Shown: in pieces, positions 44,730-57,517 of the stretch
Numbering within the stretch: position 1 is the stretch's first letter
How the letters are laid out: every line of letters begins with the position of its first letter
Assembly: GCA_000320545.1 (NCBI GenBank)
Contig: ADNK01001276.1
Coordinates: 112,501 to 176,500 of the forward strand
DNA: 64,000 nucleotides
Direction: 5' to 3'
Source of the DNA: Bigelowiella natans CCMP2755
Lineage: Eukaryota > Cercozoa > Chlorarachniophyceae
Program-made: the position numbers and the translations under genes
Notes under the pieces: generated by a model
What the model was told of the DNA's origin: nothing
Database searches by the model: none
The model's input: only the letters and a program-made list of their open reading frames with translations

Positions 44730-45935
44730 ATGCCTCTCCCGTTTGGGCTAGTTCTGCTCATCGCGCTTAGCATCTATGAAGGATCTGAGAAAGCAAGACA
44801 GAGGCGGAAAGGGCCAGTTTCCACTTTGACAGAGACAGATGCTCTCAACCTTCGGAAGCAGTATATGCTCAAGTATAAACTTTTGTGCCTCGTAATTGAG
44901 TAGCATTCAGTGTATCCTGTACAATAATATGGGGCAGACGACAACGGCAGCAGGAGAAAGAAAAGGAAAACCACGCGTATATGATGGAGGAGGAAAGGTT
45001 CTGTGTTTCCGCTATTGCGATAGGCTTTTTACAGGGAGAAAATTGAATAGTTCATACATCGTACCAAACAGTGGTGTTGGTTTTAGATCAAAATCTGCGA
45101 AAGAAGAGGAAATCTCAGTGTATGAAGAAATGCAGCGGGTATACAGTTCCCGACTATTCTGCCGGTGTCAAGGCTAATTTTTACACTCTTTAATTGTGAT
45201 TAGAAAATAAAGCAAGCTTATGAAAAAGTTGAGGTAATATGTTCCTCACACCGAGAAAGATCTTCAATAACAATGCTCCATAATCATCAGGATGAAGCCC
45301 ATCAGACCAGATCCAGACAAAGTGAGAGCCAAGATTGGTTTTCGAGGCCAGATCTTCGTTCGCAAAAGAGATTGATGGCTCTCGCAGTGAAATCGAATGT
45401 ACCTACCTCACCGTACGCAACGAAAGTTTTGTATCATCAGACCCCTTATAACCTTATAGGGACTGGAAGGAGAACGAGATAAATACACAACTGCTCAGGT
45501 CTTCTGTAATGTCATTTTTAGTTGTACAATGGAACGTAAACTAATGTCATAAATTAGCTCGAGGATTACGAAAGAATCGTCAGCACTCCTTCTTCGAACC
45601 CGCTTTTGGAGCTACAAGGTCCCCGAAAACGCAGAAAAAAAATAGAGACCTCGTCTTCCCAGGACTCAGATGAGAAAGAAGAGAACGAATACATGAAGTT
45701 CATAGATTCTTCGCAGAGAGGGCCGCAAGGAAAACTTCACTTACCAGGGCTGGCTTCCAAGTCAGCCGATAATATTCTTCAAGATATCAATGATATCGAA
45801 GAGGGTGCTGATGAGAGTGCTGACGATGGGGAAGAAAACGACGGAGACAATGCGGAACCCACTGAGTCCGAAGGTGACGAATCTCCCCCACCTGCACCTC
45901 CTGCTGCAGGTTTCACGCCTTCGAAATTAAAATAG
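44730..45935 (+). CDS. acidic coiled-coil protein, unknown function
   Basis: Seven in-phase exons: 44730-44891, 44951-44997, 45087-45138, 45204-45233, 45291-45398, 45460-45498 and 45558-45935 (TAG), 271 residues if the ATG at 44730 is the start. The beginning is hydrophobic (FGLVLLIALSIYE), but that part could be 5' to a splice acceptor at 44770, so the true start may lie upstream. Residues about 20-150 are Glu/Lys/Arg-rich helix (EKARQRRK, EEEISVYEEMQRKIKQAYEK). A basic cluster GPRKRRKK at about residue 165 could be a nuclear signal. The last 100 residues are very acidic (DIEEGADESADDGEENDGD) with a Pro-rich end. I do not recognise the family. Confidence 0.6.
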
Positions 45936-47024
45936 TATTGTGAAAACGGCGGTCATAACCATGCATGCTCTCGCGGTAACATTTGCCATCTTTGTTTTAG
46001 CGCAATAATTGGCAAACGTATTGCGACTTCTATTGCCAACTCGATCAACACAGCTGCACCGAATTTCTCTCGGCATGTGAATGTCAATCTTGCAGTGCAT
46101 ACGCACACACAGTACGTGCAACGCAGTGAATGCGCAAAAATCAATGGAAGTAGAATCAAAACGTGAATAAGTGCCAACGATATACGCATGCAAGGTTCAA
46201 AAGTTCAAGGCAGTAGCCCTCGCGATGCCTTACTCATCGATCACTACGCTCGTTTACGTGGCTGCTGCAAGCTTTGCAGTGCGTCTATGAGTTTAATGAA
46301 AGCTCGTGAATTGTCTTTATGCATCACACCGTGTCGTCAATTTTTCCCATTTGCTTTGCATGAACAGATCGAAGCCCTCTCTTGCAAAGCTACATCACAA
46401 TGAATTAGGCGTGCCGAAATGAATCAGGTGCCGACTGATGCGCTCGCTGATGCGCCGACTAATGCGCCGACCAACGTGCCGACTTACTGACAAGTGTCTA
46501 AATTAATGCAAGAAGAACGGGCTAAGCTACCATTAGTCTATGCGAAAGGTGCACGCCATGCAGTACCGGTAGCTGTCTTTCCTGATCAGGGACATCAACA
46601 CTGCAATCATCAGGCTCACACACTGCATGGCCAAGGAAGAGCTACAATGTTCTGACCATGTACGCAACATGATGTTCACAAGTACTATTTTCGCATCCAT
46701 CTCGTGTTTCTCTCATTTCCATTCACATTTATTTCCACATCACTACGAGTAGCGAAAGCAGAGCGGCATTCGGCGTCGGCTCCAGGGTAAGAAAGAATGA
46801 ATGCAGAAAGGTTGTCGCACCCCAGAAATTACGGTATCATTGAGAAAAAAGTACCAAAAAAATGCCCTGTTTTCTCATCTGCGACAACTAATATGGTCAC
46901 GAAAAGGCTTTGGACATATCACAGAAACGGCTCTAATCCCCGCACAACGGCAAAAGACGCAGGAGTAAAGAACGGAAGTTGATTGAATTTATTTTACTAG
47001 AAGATAACAAATAGTGGATGTCGC
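45936..47024. other. intergenic upstream of the EML-like gene
   Basis: About 1.09 kb. Around 46430-46490 there is a short degenerate tandem of GATGCGCCGACT-like units. A 61-codon open frame at 46797-46982 has no supporting features. The EML promoter should lie here. Confidence 0.45.
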
Positions 47025-50000
47025 ATGGATAAAAAGCCAAGGGTTTTTCGTTTTGACTCCTCTTCTAACGTTGGAAGCTTTGCCAAGTTGGGTGACAAGC
47101 AACGGCCACCCTCACTCGAAGCTCCTGGCCCCAACTTCTGCATGGTAAACAATTGACACTGGCTTTCGGGTGGGGACTGTGGTTGGAGAGATCAGCTCTT
47201 TCTCTTTGGTCTATTCCGAACTCATGACTTCAACCACCTCATAGGTTCTTCATTTAAACTCATATCTGTGTGACACAATTCATGCAAGGTGAAATTTAAG
47301 GAGTACTAGGACTTGGGATTGCATAGATCTAATGTATCAGGAAGATGAATAGCAATGAAATTAAAGAAAAGGCCCAGGGCTTCCTAAAACAGGCCAACGC
47401 TGAACTCCAAGAGCTCATAGGAGAAGGTCGATTCCATTACTAAACACACTCGAAAAAAAGGCCACCCTTAATTTCCATTTACGTAGGGGGTTCAGAATGG
47501 AAGCAGTGCATAGATTTACCAATACGGTTAAATCGCATTCAAGAGCTAACAGCAAGTATCGATAAACTTGTACTTATAAAGGTAATGCAAAACTCTTTCT
47601 TCTAGGATTTATCAGTGAACGCCGGCTCAGTGTCAAAATGCGTTCTTCGATGTTAAATAAATGCTATTGTATATTAGTCTCCCGGATCGAAAAAATATGA
47701 AAGCTGGATTGCTGCTGATATGGCACGGTTTTTGGAATCGCTCGGGAAAGTTATACAAGGTAATCAACCCTGTGAACAAGTTTGGTAGAGGAGCTCACAT
47801 GGCCTTCTTTCTTAGAAATCAAGTCTAGTGCTGGCAAGGACATAGGTAACGTTCAACATGGCACAAATGTATTCTTTTCAGTCAACGTCATCATGAATTT
47901 TTTAAAAAATCAGAGAAAAAATCTCCCCAACCTGCTACGCCATTGTTGGTGGACACGCCCAGGGAACAATATTTGAAAACAGAAGATATGAAGGTAGTGC
48001 CAAAAAAGTAGAGTGTAGCAAGGGGGTAATCTCACCTTTCTTTGGCTTCATACTACTCAGCCTATCGACGTACCAGAAAGCTTGAATCATGATTTCGCCC
48101 AGTCATTGTCAGCAAGGTGGCCCATTGACCTATTCTTTACAGCCTCGCTTGCTAACCAGACATGATAAAATCATTACTTATCAGGAGGCATAAAGTAGTA
48201 AGCCCAGGTCATAAGCAGGATATCCGTTCCGGTGCTCTTAGTGCACGAATACGCAGCAAACCAAATAGTGGTTATGCAAATAAGAAGGCTCTCTCGAATA
48301 CAACTCCGAAGAAGAAAGGAAAACCTAAGGTAAAGGCTGGGTATGTGCCTCCAACAACGGTAACGCAAGAGATACAAGTATTTTGCGGAAGGGTCCTTCC
48401 TGTGCAAAGAGTTTACAAGGTGAATTGAGTGAGAAGACAGCATCGTAAAGCTGCAATTTCTAATAAATATTTTTCGTTTGCGCAGGGCAAAATGAAAAAA
48501 TCATCAAACAAGTCTCGTGGGCCATCGACGCGACATCGCGTTTCAAGTCGCGCTACAGGTTCTAAAGCATCATCGAAAAGATATTCTCACCCGACGAAGT
48601 TGAAAGAAAAGGCTAGTAGTAGCCGAGAGAAAGGGAGTTCGACCCTGGATCAGGGTGTGTACGGCATACGGGATTACCTCGAGTCCCAGGAGGGCCGCAT
48701 GGTTATCCTTGAGAAGATCAAAGATTGCCGACAGTACGAGGCTGCTGGAGACATCCCCCAAGATGTTTGCTTCGACTATGCAGCATCCGTTTGGAGAAAG
48801 GCACGAGCCTCGAGCCAGCAACTAAAATATAGATATGGGAGAACGCCATCGCTATCGATTCTGCGTGACTCATTCTCGATGTTTGAGCATTCCTCAAACT
48901 TCGGCCACATGCAAAGCATCGATCTTCAGGCATTTTTACACCACGCCCTTGTCCAGGTAGCGATGGGGGACTACGAAGACTCGGATGTTGACGACTGCCA
49001 TATTCAGCCTCTTAGCAGAAAGATGAACGTCGCGAATTTAAAGAACCGCGACGATGTTCTTTCGAGTCCCGGTTCATTTTGCATTTCACCGATTTGCAAG
49101 AGGGAGTTTCGGAACGACCCGCGCTACAATATGCCAGAAGAGCTAGACGACGACAAGTACTACGACACCGACGAGGAAAAGAACAATTTGAAGGGGGATG
49201 GGGACGAAGTACTTCCTTCCCCAGGCGGGCTGATAAGAAGTTTGGCCATTGATGGAAAATGGAAGGAGTCCGCTGTAAAACCTTCCAACGGAGGATCGAA
49301 CGATCCTCGCCTTCCAGACGAGAGCCTGGAGCTAGAATGGGTGTACGGATATAGATCCCGTGATGGGCACTCCAACGTGTTCAGCGACGAGGAAGGTTCC
49401 CTGGTCTATCCAGTGTCATGTGTCGGCGTCGTACACAATGTGCTGGCCAAAACGCAGCGCCATTACCGTGGCCATGCAGGGACTATAACGTGTATCGCAA
49501 GGCATCCGATCAACCGTTCCCTCTTTGCAACTGGCTCGGCTGCGAGCGTGGAGAAGCGCGAGGCGCAACTGCCATGCATACACGTGTGGTCGTCAATGAG
49601 TCCCGACTTCATAGCTATCATCCCTGACGCTCATAAGCGATGCGTGCGGAGCATGGGTTTTTCTCGTGACGGCAATGTTCTAGCGTCTGTTGGTTTCGAT
49701 GAGAACAACAGCATCAACTCGAAGATCTGGGACTGGAAGAAGAAGGAGCTGATTGCACAGCTTAGCATAGGGCTCGAGCTCATCTTTGACCTGTGCTGGT
49801 CGTCCACCGACCCGACTCTGTTCACAACGGTTGGTCGCAATGAGATCTGCAACTGGAAGAACAGTGGTGCAGGGAAGCTTTCGTGCAAGGTGCTCAAACT
49901 TAACGAGGACGTCGCACTCGCAGGCGGCATTGTGTTGCCCCACAAGAGGAAGCCTATCCCCACTGCAGATAAAAAAGCGCGAAAACAACATCAAAGCAGG

Positions 50001-53000
50001 AGGAGTTATCTGTGCGTTACGTACACTCGGTCGGGGGATATGGTTGTAGGTGTGCAAGGATACGGCGACCTCTTGGTGTTCCGAGACAACGAGCACATTA
50101 AGTGCAAGAAGGCTGTGCACAATGGCTCCGTGTACACACTTACAACATGTAAGGATCTATTGCTTTCTGGGGGGAAGGACGGAAAGATTAATATTTTTGA
50201 CTCAAAATACAATCTTATAAAAAGACTCCATTTCCATTCGTCGATAAGGGCAATTTGTGCCAATTCCGAGCAGGCTCCCTTGATTGTTGGAACTGTAAGA
50301 TCCAGGATTTGGACTCTTTCAGACTGGTTAAACACCGCAGACGCCTCCCACGCTAAGATACATATTTCGGGCCATTTTGATGGCGAGCTCCACGGCCTTG
50401 ACATTCACCCGAAGAGCAGCCACATATTTGCAACATCAGGAGAGGACAACCGGATCACACTTTGGGACGCGGAGAAGAGACAAATGATAGCATCGTGGCC
50501 GATGACCGTACGGAGGGGCAAGCGTGTTAAGCGCCGAGGACCAGGAGCCATATCATCCCAGCCCTCCTGGAGGGCCTCCAGGGCTATCGCTTTCTCTCCC
50601 GATGGTCGCCTCATTGCTGTCGGCACTAATTACACAGAGATTCGTATCTTCGACTCTTCCAAGCACAAGGAGGTGCGCTATGTCGATCTGGGGAAACTCC
50701 CCCCCCCACACAATCCCACTTCTTCAAGGGCTCTAAGACCGTCAGATGAGATCGGGAACGGCAAGCGATTCACCTCCCCGATAACATGCATTAAGTACTC
50801 TCCGGATGGTACGATCCTCGCAGCAGGTTTAAATTGCAGCCTGGTGCTTCTTGACGTGAGAAGCGGTAACATCCCGAAGGCACATTTGCCCGTTGAAGGA
50901 GGTGTAGTGAACTTTGACTTCACCGCCAACTCTGAGCATCTTAGAGTGGTTTCGGGGAAATGTGAGCTCCTCTTTTTTGACATTTTCGCCTCCGATCTCA
51001 AGCTGTCGCGCCCCGCGGATGACCCATACACCATCGCAAAAAGGAAGCCTTTCCTAGCAACGCAGTCGTGCATGTTTGACTGGGGCCTCATTGGGCTGCG
51101 AGATCTCAGCGCAGACGGTAAGTGGACCCGTTAACATGCGATACCAACCGGGAAATCAGCTAAGCCTTTTGTTAACATCGTAGTAGCGTAATCTCTATCC
51201 TGTCCTTTGACCGTTGTTCATTTCCTCTCTGTTTCTCCTGTTTGTTGCATGATTGTTGCTCAAAGGTACGGAATACACGTCCGTTTGCATCAACCAGGAC
51301 CATGGCCTGCTAGCAGCAGGAGATTGCTTTGGGAACCTCACCCTAGCGCGGTACCCCATGCTGAATCCAGACAACCAAAGGTACGTACAGAAAACCCACG
51401 CAGAAACCTGCGCCAAGGTTAAGATCGCTCCGAACTTGTCGCGCTTATATACGGTGGGAGGCAGGGATAAGTGCGTGATGCAGTACCGGATTCTCAACCC
51501 GCATAAAAGAGCAATAATACCAGATACCAGCCCCCCCACATCGCCATCTAGGCCCGTCGGCACCAAACGTGAACAAGCAGCGGTGGTTGCACGGAGGGAT
51601 GAGGAGTCATGGGCAGACAAAGGGGAGAGGGTGAGACTTAAGGGAAGGATAAACCAGATGAAGAAGATGATCGAGCAGATGAAGCGCCGATACGTGCCAA
51701 ATCGCAAGCTCATCTCCGAAAATCGTAGCCTCCGCAAGCAAATAGCCATCCTGGATAAGGAGCTCAGGGTACAAGCGAACAAATCTGAAAAGCAAGCACG
51801 CGATGCGAAGGAGCGTCATGCGAACGTTCAAAAGGGCTTGCGGAATAAGATTACACGCCTCATCGATGATCCTCCGACACAGGCAATGGTTAGCGAGAAT
51901 AAAAGATTGAAGGAACAGGTCGAAGATCTGAGGCAGGACAATCGACGCATCCTGGAGGACCTAAACAACGTGAAAGAGGCAGCTGACATTAGCGACATCG
52001 ACAAGCTGCGAGAGTGCAAGATCAGGCTCAAACAGGCTCAAAGAAAGATTAAGGATCTCGAAGGGAGGCTCGAGGTTGTGGCTGACAAGTTGGATTGTGA
52101 ACGTTCGCGGGCCTCTCAGGCGGAGAAGAATGCCGATAAGCTGCGGCAAAAGGCAGAGAGGGAGAGCCGTCACACGGACAGCAAGACTAGGATATTGCAG
52201 AAAGAGTCAAGTGATAAGTCTGAGAAGCTTAAAAAGTCCGAGTCTAAGATTCGCAAGCTGGAAAAGCAAGTCCTTGCACTGAAAAAGGGCAAGGATGAAG
52301 CGCACCAAAAGGCCCAAAAGGACTCTCAAAGCCTCACGGAGCAGCTGCAGAAGCACCGCCAAGAAATGGATGTGAAGGTCAAGCAGCTCGAAACCAGCCA
52401 GCAAGATCTGCAGAGTAAGGTGGATATGAAAGTGAAAGAACTCGAAACCCGCAACAAAGAATTTGCAGCGCTCCAGGCCCAGGAAGTGGAAGCCAAGAAC
52501 CAAGTCAAACAGTTGCAAGGTCAGGTGAAGGATGAGAAGGATAGAGTAAAGGCAATCAGCAAACAGCTGGAAGAGAACGTCCTACAACAGGAAGTCACCG
52601 ATTTGAAGTCGAAAATCACGAAACTTAGCGAGGAAAAGAAGAATATAGAGGAGGAGCTCCGCACCGCAAAGAGTCTTTACTTAGGGAAAGCGGACGATCA
52701 AGACCTTATCCAGGAAATGGAGAAGAAACTACAAGATTCGCAAACGAACCTCAGGAAGATGAAGGAGGCTATCGAACAAGGCAAGAAGGAATCCCAGAAA
52801 CTTCTGGAAGAGAACAAAAAATTAATCGACGCCAGAGATGACATGCTAATTGACTACACGGAAGCCCAGGAGGAGCTGGTCTCCCTACGAGAAGCCAGCA
52901 TGAAGGCCAATAACTCTAACGACGAGCTTGCCAAGTTGAAGAAGGAAGTTGAAATCCTTAAGAAGGAGAACGTAAGTCTGAGGTCAACTCTGATGGAAGA

Positions 53001-54528
53001 TGACGACTTGGACTTAGACATGGCTGATGAACTTACAGCGCTTAGGGAGAACAATCGCAAGCTCAAGGAAGAGGCGGAGAGCTTCAGACTAATCACTCGA
53101 ATGCCCAGCAAATATGAACTGAACGAAACTAAATCTGAGCTGGACGACCTTGAAGAGAGCCGAGACCGTCAGGATTCAGGCGAAATTAACCTCCCCGATC
53201 CAGTAAAGGACTTAAAAATCAATCTGCCGTCGTCGCTTGGCAACAAGAGAGACAGCCCGCTCTTCAATACCAAGGTAAAATGCGGTAATTGCGAAGACAA
53301 GTACGCCGTTACGTTCTGTAGTGAGTGCCCGAAGAACAGGGAGCTGTGCCAAGAGTGTGATGAAGAGATCCACCGAGTTAAAAAGAAATCGGGGCACAAG
53401 CGTGTGCCTTTAACCAAGAGTAGGTCTTCCCTTGCAGCAACGGATGGAAGCAACTTTCAGCTGCCAGCAGTGTTCAAACGAAGATTAAGTATTAAACCGG
53501 ATCAATTTCCTACGCCAAGCGGTGCTCATAGTAACGTCGCCAAATCACCCCAGCTTGGAGTTACATCGCCCGCCTCACTCGCTTCGCCAAGTGTAGTATC
53601 TCCTCTGAACCCCACCTCCGTTTCTCGAAAAGAGACGGAACAGAAGGAACGTAGAAGCGAGGAGAAGACACCTGCAAAAAGAGAAGAGATTGCTGTAAAA
53701 CCAGCATCTGCCGCCTCTAACATCAAAGCTCCTCAGGCCTCCGTATCGATAAAAGATGTACTGGAAAACACCGGACGCAAGCCCTTGGCTGAAATCAAGG
53801 AGACTGTCGATGTAAAGCAGATGCCTGCTATTTCAAAGCAAGACCCCCAAAAGCCTCCGCCAAACAACGTGCCACCTCCCTCTGCCAGCGTAAAAATTTG
53901 CCAAGAATGCGAATGTGACGATGCTGTCTATGATTGCTTCGAGTGCAAAATGGCCTTTTGCCCTGACTGCAACGAGGACGTGCACGAAAACGAGGCGAAA
54001 GCCTCGCATAGAAGATTTTTGAGGAAGAGAGAAGAAAAACATAAATCTATGTCATCATCGTCATCGTCGTCATCGTCGTCGCTACCTCCTTTGTCGAATA
54101 AAGCAAGCAGTAGCACTACTAGCTTGAAGAAGATCTCGAGCAAAGCCCCAATAGTTCCTCCAGCAATCCCTTCTACGATTAACCAGAAGATATGCCAAGA
54201 ATGCGAATGTGATGATGCTATTTACGATTGCATCGGGTGCAACATGGCCCTCTGTGCAGATTGTGAATCAGACAAACATTCAGATGCCGCAAAGGCCGCG
54301 CACAAGCGCATTTTGAGAAAACCAGGACACCTTAGCAAGACTCCAGAAGTTTCATCCTCAACTCCTACAACAACAAACGTGAAAATGTGCCAAGAATGCG
54401 AATGTGACGACGCTGTTTTCGATTGCATCGAATGCAACATGGCCCTTTGCGCAGACTGCGATTCAGACAAACATTCAGATGCGAACGATTCCAACAAGGC
54501 AACGCACAAGCGAATCGAAAGAAAATGA
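47025..54528 (+). CDS. EMAP-like (EML) WD40 protein fused to coiled coil and four B-box zinc fingers
   Basis: Exons 47025-47144 (ATG), 47345-47426, 47487-47581, 47678-47759, a doubtful 7-base exon 47816-47822, 47882-47993, 48061-48116, 48185-48419, 48486-51117 and 51266-54528 (TGA) give about 2,227 residues in phase. Residues 1-260 are polar and helical without a known domain. At about 545 the HELP motif LELEWVYGYRSRDGHSNVFS begins, then the tandem WD40 repeats of EML proteins (TQRHYRGHAGTITCI, IWDWKKKELIAQLSIG, FATSGEDNRITLWDAEKR) to about 1220. Residues about 1250-1755 are almost unbroken Lys/Glu/Leu heptads. A B-box-like CGNCEDKYAVTFCSEC lies near 1811, and three more (CQECECDD, spacing C-x2-C-x8-C-x2-C-x4-C-x2-C then His pairs) near 2018, 2115 and 2180. 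EML proteins bind microtubules through the tandem propellers; the tail suggests an oligomerising scaffold. The domains are seen, the role is inferred. Confidence 0.9.
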
Positions 54529-54738
54529 TAGTGAATTGCATTGTGTACCGATTCAGAGACACTTTATTCTGAAGAGATGTATATCTTGCTGGGAAAAAAT
54601 GTACATTTTTCGATGATTGTGACATCACAATATAACCATACTAGCATTGTCACTGCCGTAGCAATAAAGTCAAATAATTCAAGTTGTTTCTTGTTTGCGC
54701 AAGCATGTCTGCATCATGAGAGCAATGGACGTGTGGAC

Positions 54739-54790
54739 TCTCTCTCCCTCTCTCTCTCTCTCTCTTTCTGTGTGTGTGTGTGTGTGTGTG
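54739..54790 (+). repeat. (CT)n(GT)n microsatellite
   Basis: Compound dinucleotide run in the spacer downstream of the EML-like gene. Confidence 0.95.
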
Positions 54791-54852
54791 TATGTGACGT
54801 GTGTGTCAGCTGGACACAGAATACGCTAGACATGCTTGGCATGCACTACACA

Positions 54853-54966
54853 GCTGTAAGATGGATGTAACCAATCAATTAAATTTGTTAAATGGTCATC
54901 CTTATATGTGAGACGGATGTAATGAAGAATTAAATTTTTTCAATGGTCATCCTTATATGTAGCTAT
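54853..54966 (+). repeat. dispersed tandem repeat, family A copy 2
   Basis: Two units with AGA(C/T)GGATGTAA, then AATTAAATTT, then TCAATGGTCATCCTTAT; same order of words as 16308-16426. Confidence 0.75.
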
Positions 54967-55876
54967 GCAATGCAGCGGCTACAGCGCTAATGTTCAATCT
55001 GTTGGTTTCCGCTATGATGTGTTTCATACAATCAAATGCATGTTGTTTCGGTCTATCTGGAATGTCTGTGCAGAATGGTGTTTCTATGTTGCACATAAAT
55101 ACACCGCAGCGCTACGATACGTTTGATTCCGTTCGTTGCTCACATTGCAAGCTGCATGGGCTCTGGCTCACAATGCAATGAACCGTAGCACACTTACTTA
55201 GCTAGCTAGCGATGTACGCGCTTATTATTCATGCTAACAACTGTTGCGCTCATGGTATTGCATCATCAATGTGCGTGCTGCAGCGTGGCGAGTAGGTAGA
55301 AGCAGCGCGGCAGAGACGCACAGCCGATAGATATGTACGTACGCTGCCACGTCGCGTGTACAAGCTAGTGCTGGCGACAATGGGGGGCGTATATATACGT
55401 ACTAATTACACGTAATAGCTACATACATGTACAGTATTTCCCAGCGGGCATCTACATATTAGTAGGAGATTTACACAAGTTCAATCATTGATAATATTTC
55501 ACGACGAACATAAATATGCATTTGAAAAGCGTGCTTGTACAGACAAGACTTTGTTTGCTGGCATTTTAGCTTCTGTACTCTCTCGCCCACCGTCTCCTGC
55601 AGCGATCAAATCTAATCATATGTAGGTCTCATATCATCGAAGCATACGTTCTTGATGCAGCTGGTTCTTGCATAGTAGCTGCTCTTCTTATGGTCAGTAC
55701 TAAGCAGCCTCATGCCCTCCTTGCGTTTTCTCGATGTTATCCACGACTCCATAATGAATCACGGAGCAGAGGGGGCGTGCCTGTAGCGTTGGTGTGGAAG
55801 ACAACGTGTTAGAATTTAGCAGCTGGCCAGCAAACGATGACACCGTTCCTGAGCGAGTAGCATTTACTAATACCAA

Positions 55877-56299
55877 CTAAATGAATGATCTGATTACCAG
55901 AATCCACCAAGTAGGAAGGAGCAGGAAGTACGCCAAGTAGCTAGTGTGTTCCAACCACATTTCCGTTCGAATTTGCAATTCTCGTGACGACTCTCCTCCT
56001 TCCTCCCCTTGCACTCCGACGCTTCCTTCTATGTTAGCCGGTGTTCCTCCTTCCTCAATGATCACCGAAAAGGCCAGTTTTGACACCCTGAAGAAAGTCA
56101 CGATTTTGGAGGTGTTCAAATCAAAAAAGCAGAATCCCCCCCACTCATGGTACTGCGTGACGCCTGCATCTACTATCACAAGGAAAATGCAGAAGTCATT
56201 CTTCTCAGCCTCTCAAAATTTACCATGGATAATCGTCGCACGCCCATCGAAACTTGTGCCAGTCTGCAGGGCCATACAAAGTAGGCGCCGTCCTATTGC

Positions 56300-56331
<32 letters not shown>

Positions 56332-57075
56332 CAAGTTAAAAAGCAGCAGTATGATTCTCACTGTTCCGCAAAACGCCACCACGAAGCGGCTCCTGGCATA
56401 ATAACTAACCAGTCACGATTCTTCCCAATGCTGTCATGACAACTAGCAAATGGGACGGTGATGTGGGCTTTTTGATTGGTTGGTTGAATGATTGATTGAT
56501 CGATTGATTGATTGATTCGTTCCTTCTCTCGAAATGCTGATGGCACACCACCTTCCCATCGGAGGCAGCAGACGCCCCATTCCAATCTCCTGCTTAGGAA
56601 GCTTGTTGTATAGACCTGCTCCTACTTCACGATTACTCGGCGGCTGCTGCTTCTCCCTTGTTCCTCCTTCCCCCTCCTGTTTATTAAACTGGATGATTTC
56701 CCCAGGAGTCGAAGGATCTGGAGGCTGACGGCGAGGATAAGGCGATATAACTTCTGTGCGCTTGCCAATCCGCAGCCAACCCATGTCCTATTTTCGCCAA
56801 GATGATCACAAATGGTGATGATGATGATGATGATAATAATGACTACAATGGTGGTGGTGGTGGTGGTGGTGGTGGTGGTGGTGACTGGCGTCGTCGTGTT
56901 AACAAGACATTTACTCATACTGCTGCATTCTTCTACTTACCCCAAGACTTTCCATAGAGCACATATCTCCGTCGTCGGGCGCGTTAGAAGATTCAACCTA
57001 GTTGCACACCGCACTTCCATTTTAAGCAAGTTTGCGGTGTACTAGGACGACGATTTCTCTTCCAGCAAGTTACTA
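55877..57075 (-). CDS. probable multi-exon gene, unresolved
   Basis: Several minus-strand blocks look coding but cannot be joined with confidence. A final exon to the stop at 55877 reads GVTQYHEWGGFCFFDLN and ends in a hydrophobic segment (LAYFLLLPTWWILVI). Upstream are ACTGGCACA... near 56232-56270 (TGTSFDGRATIIH), about 56345-56440 (RDWLVIMPGAASWWRF) and about 56955-57045 (ANLLKMEVRCATRLN). A membrane or membrane-associated protein is possible. No family recognised. Confidence 0.3.
56806..56882 (+). repeat. (GAT)n and (GGT)n microsatellites
   Basis: ATG/GAT triplets followed by about ten GGT triplets. Confidence 0.93.
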
Positions 57076-57481
57076 ATCGCATATTTCTAAGCGCGTGCAT
57101 TTGGCCATGTAAAAGAGACCGATTTGCATTCTACGAGGACGACGACGAATACAACCACCACCATCACCACGGTATACAATTCAATCACCTGAAAGGTGGC
57201 CATATGTTTAAAAATGAATCTGTGTAGACGGGAATGTGCCAGCCGCATATGGATTGCGCTGTGTAGGAGCTTCTTCACGCTCAGGTCCATTGGCACCCTC
57301 ACCGTCTGACAGAGGAACTTTGATTCAACTTATGCTTTATGAAGATGGTCGGATTTGTGGTTGTTGGTGATGATGATGGATGGTATGGTAGGGTGCCACT
57401 AGCACGGCACTGCTGCAACTTGTTAATTACGAGCTGCTGCTGCCATATCCCCTGTTTTCTACCTTCCCCCTCTCCAAAATG

Positions 57482-57517
<36 letters not shown>

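Larger units (their letters stand above)
54529..55876. other. intergenic, convergent gene ends
   Basis: About 1.35 kb with an AATAAA near 54664, a (CT)n(GT)n run at 54739-54790 and the family A dispersed repeat at 54853-54966. No gene seen. Confidence 0.5.

Noticed and set aside
46797-46982. 61-codon open frame before the EML gene
   Set aside because: No domain, no splice partner in phase, and it lies in the likely promoter or 5' UTR.
47882-47976. Frame reading VNVIMNFLKN in the EML 5' region
   Set aside because: The alternative frame RHHEFFKKSEKK ends on a strong donor that joins in phase to the next exon, so it is the better reading.
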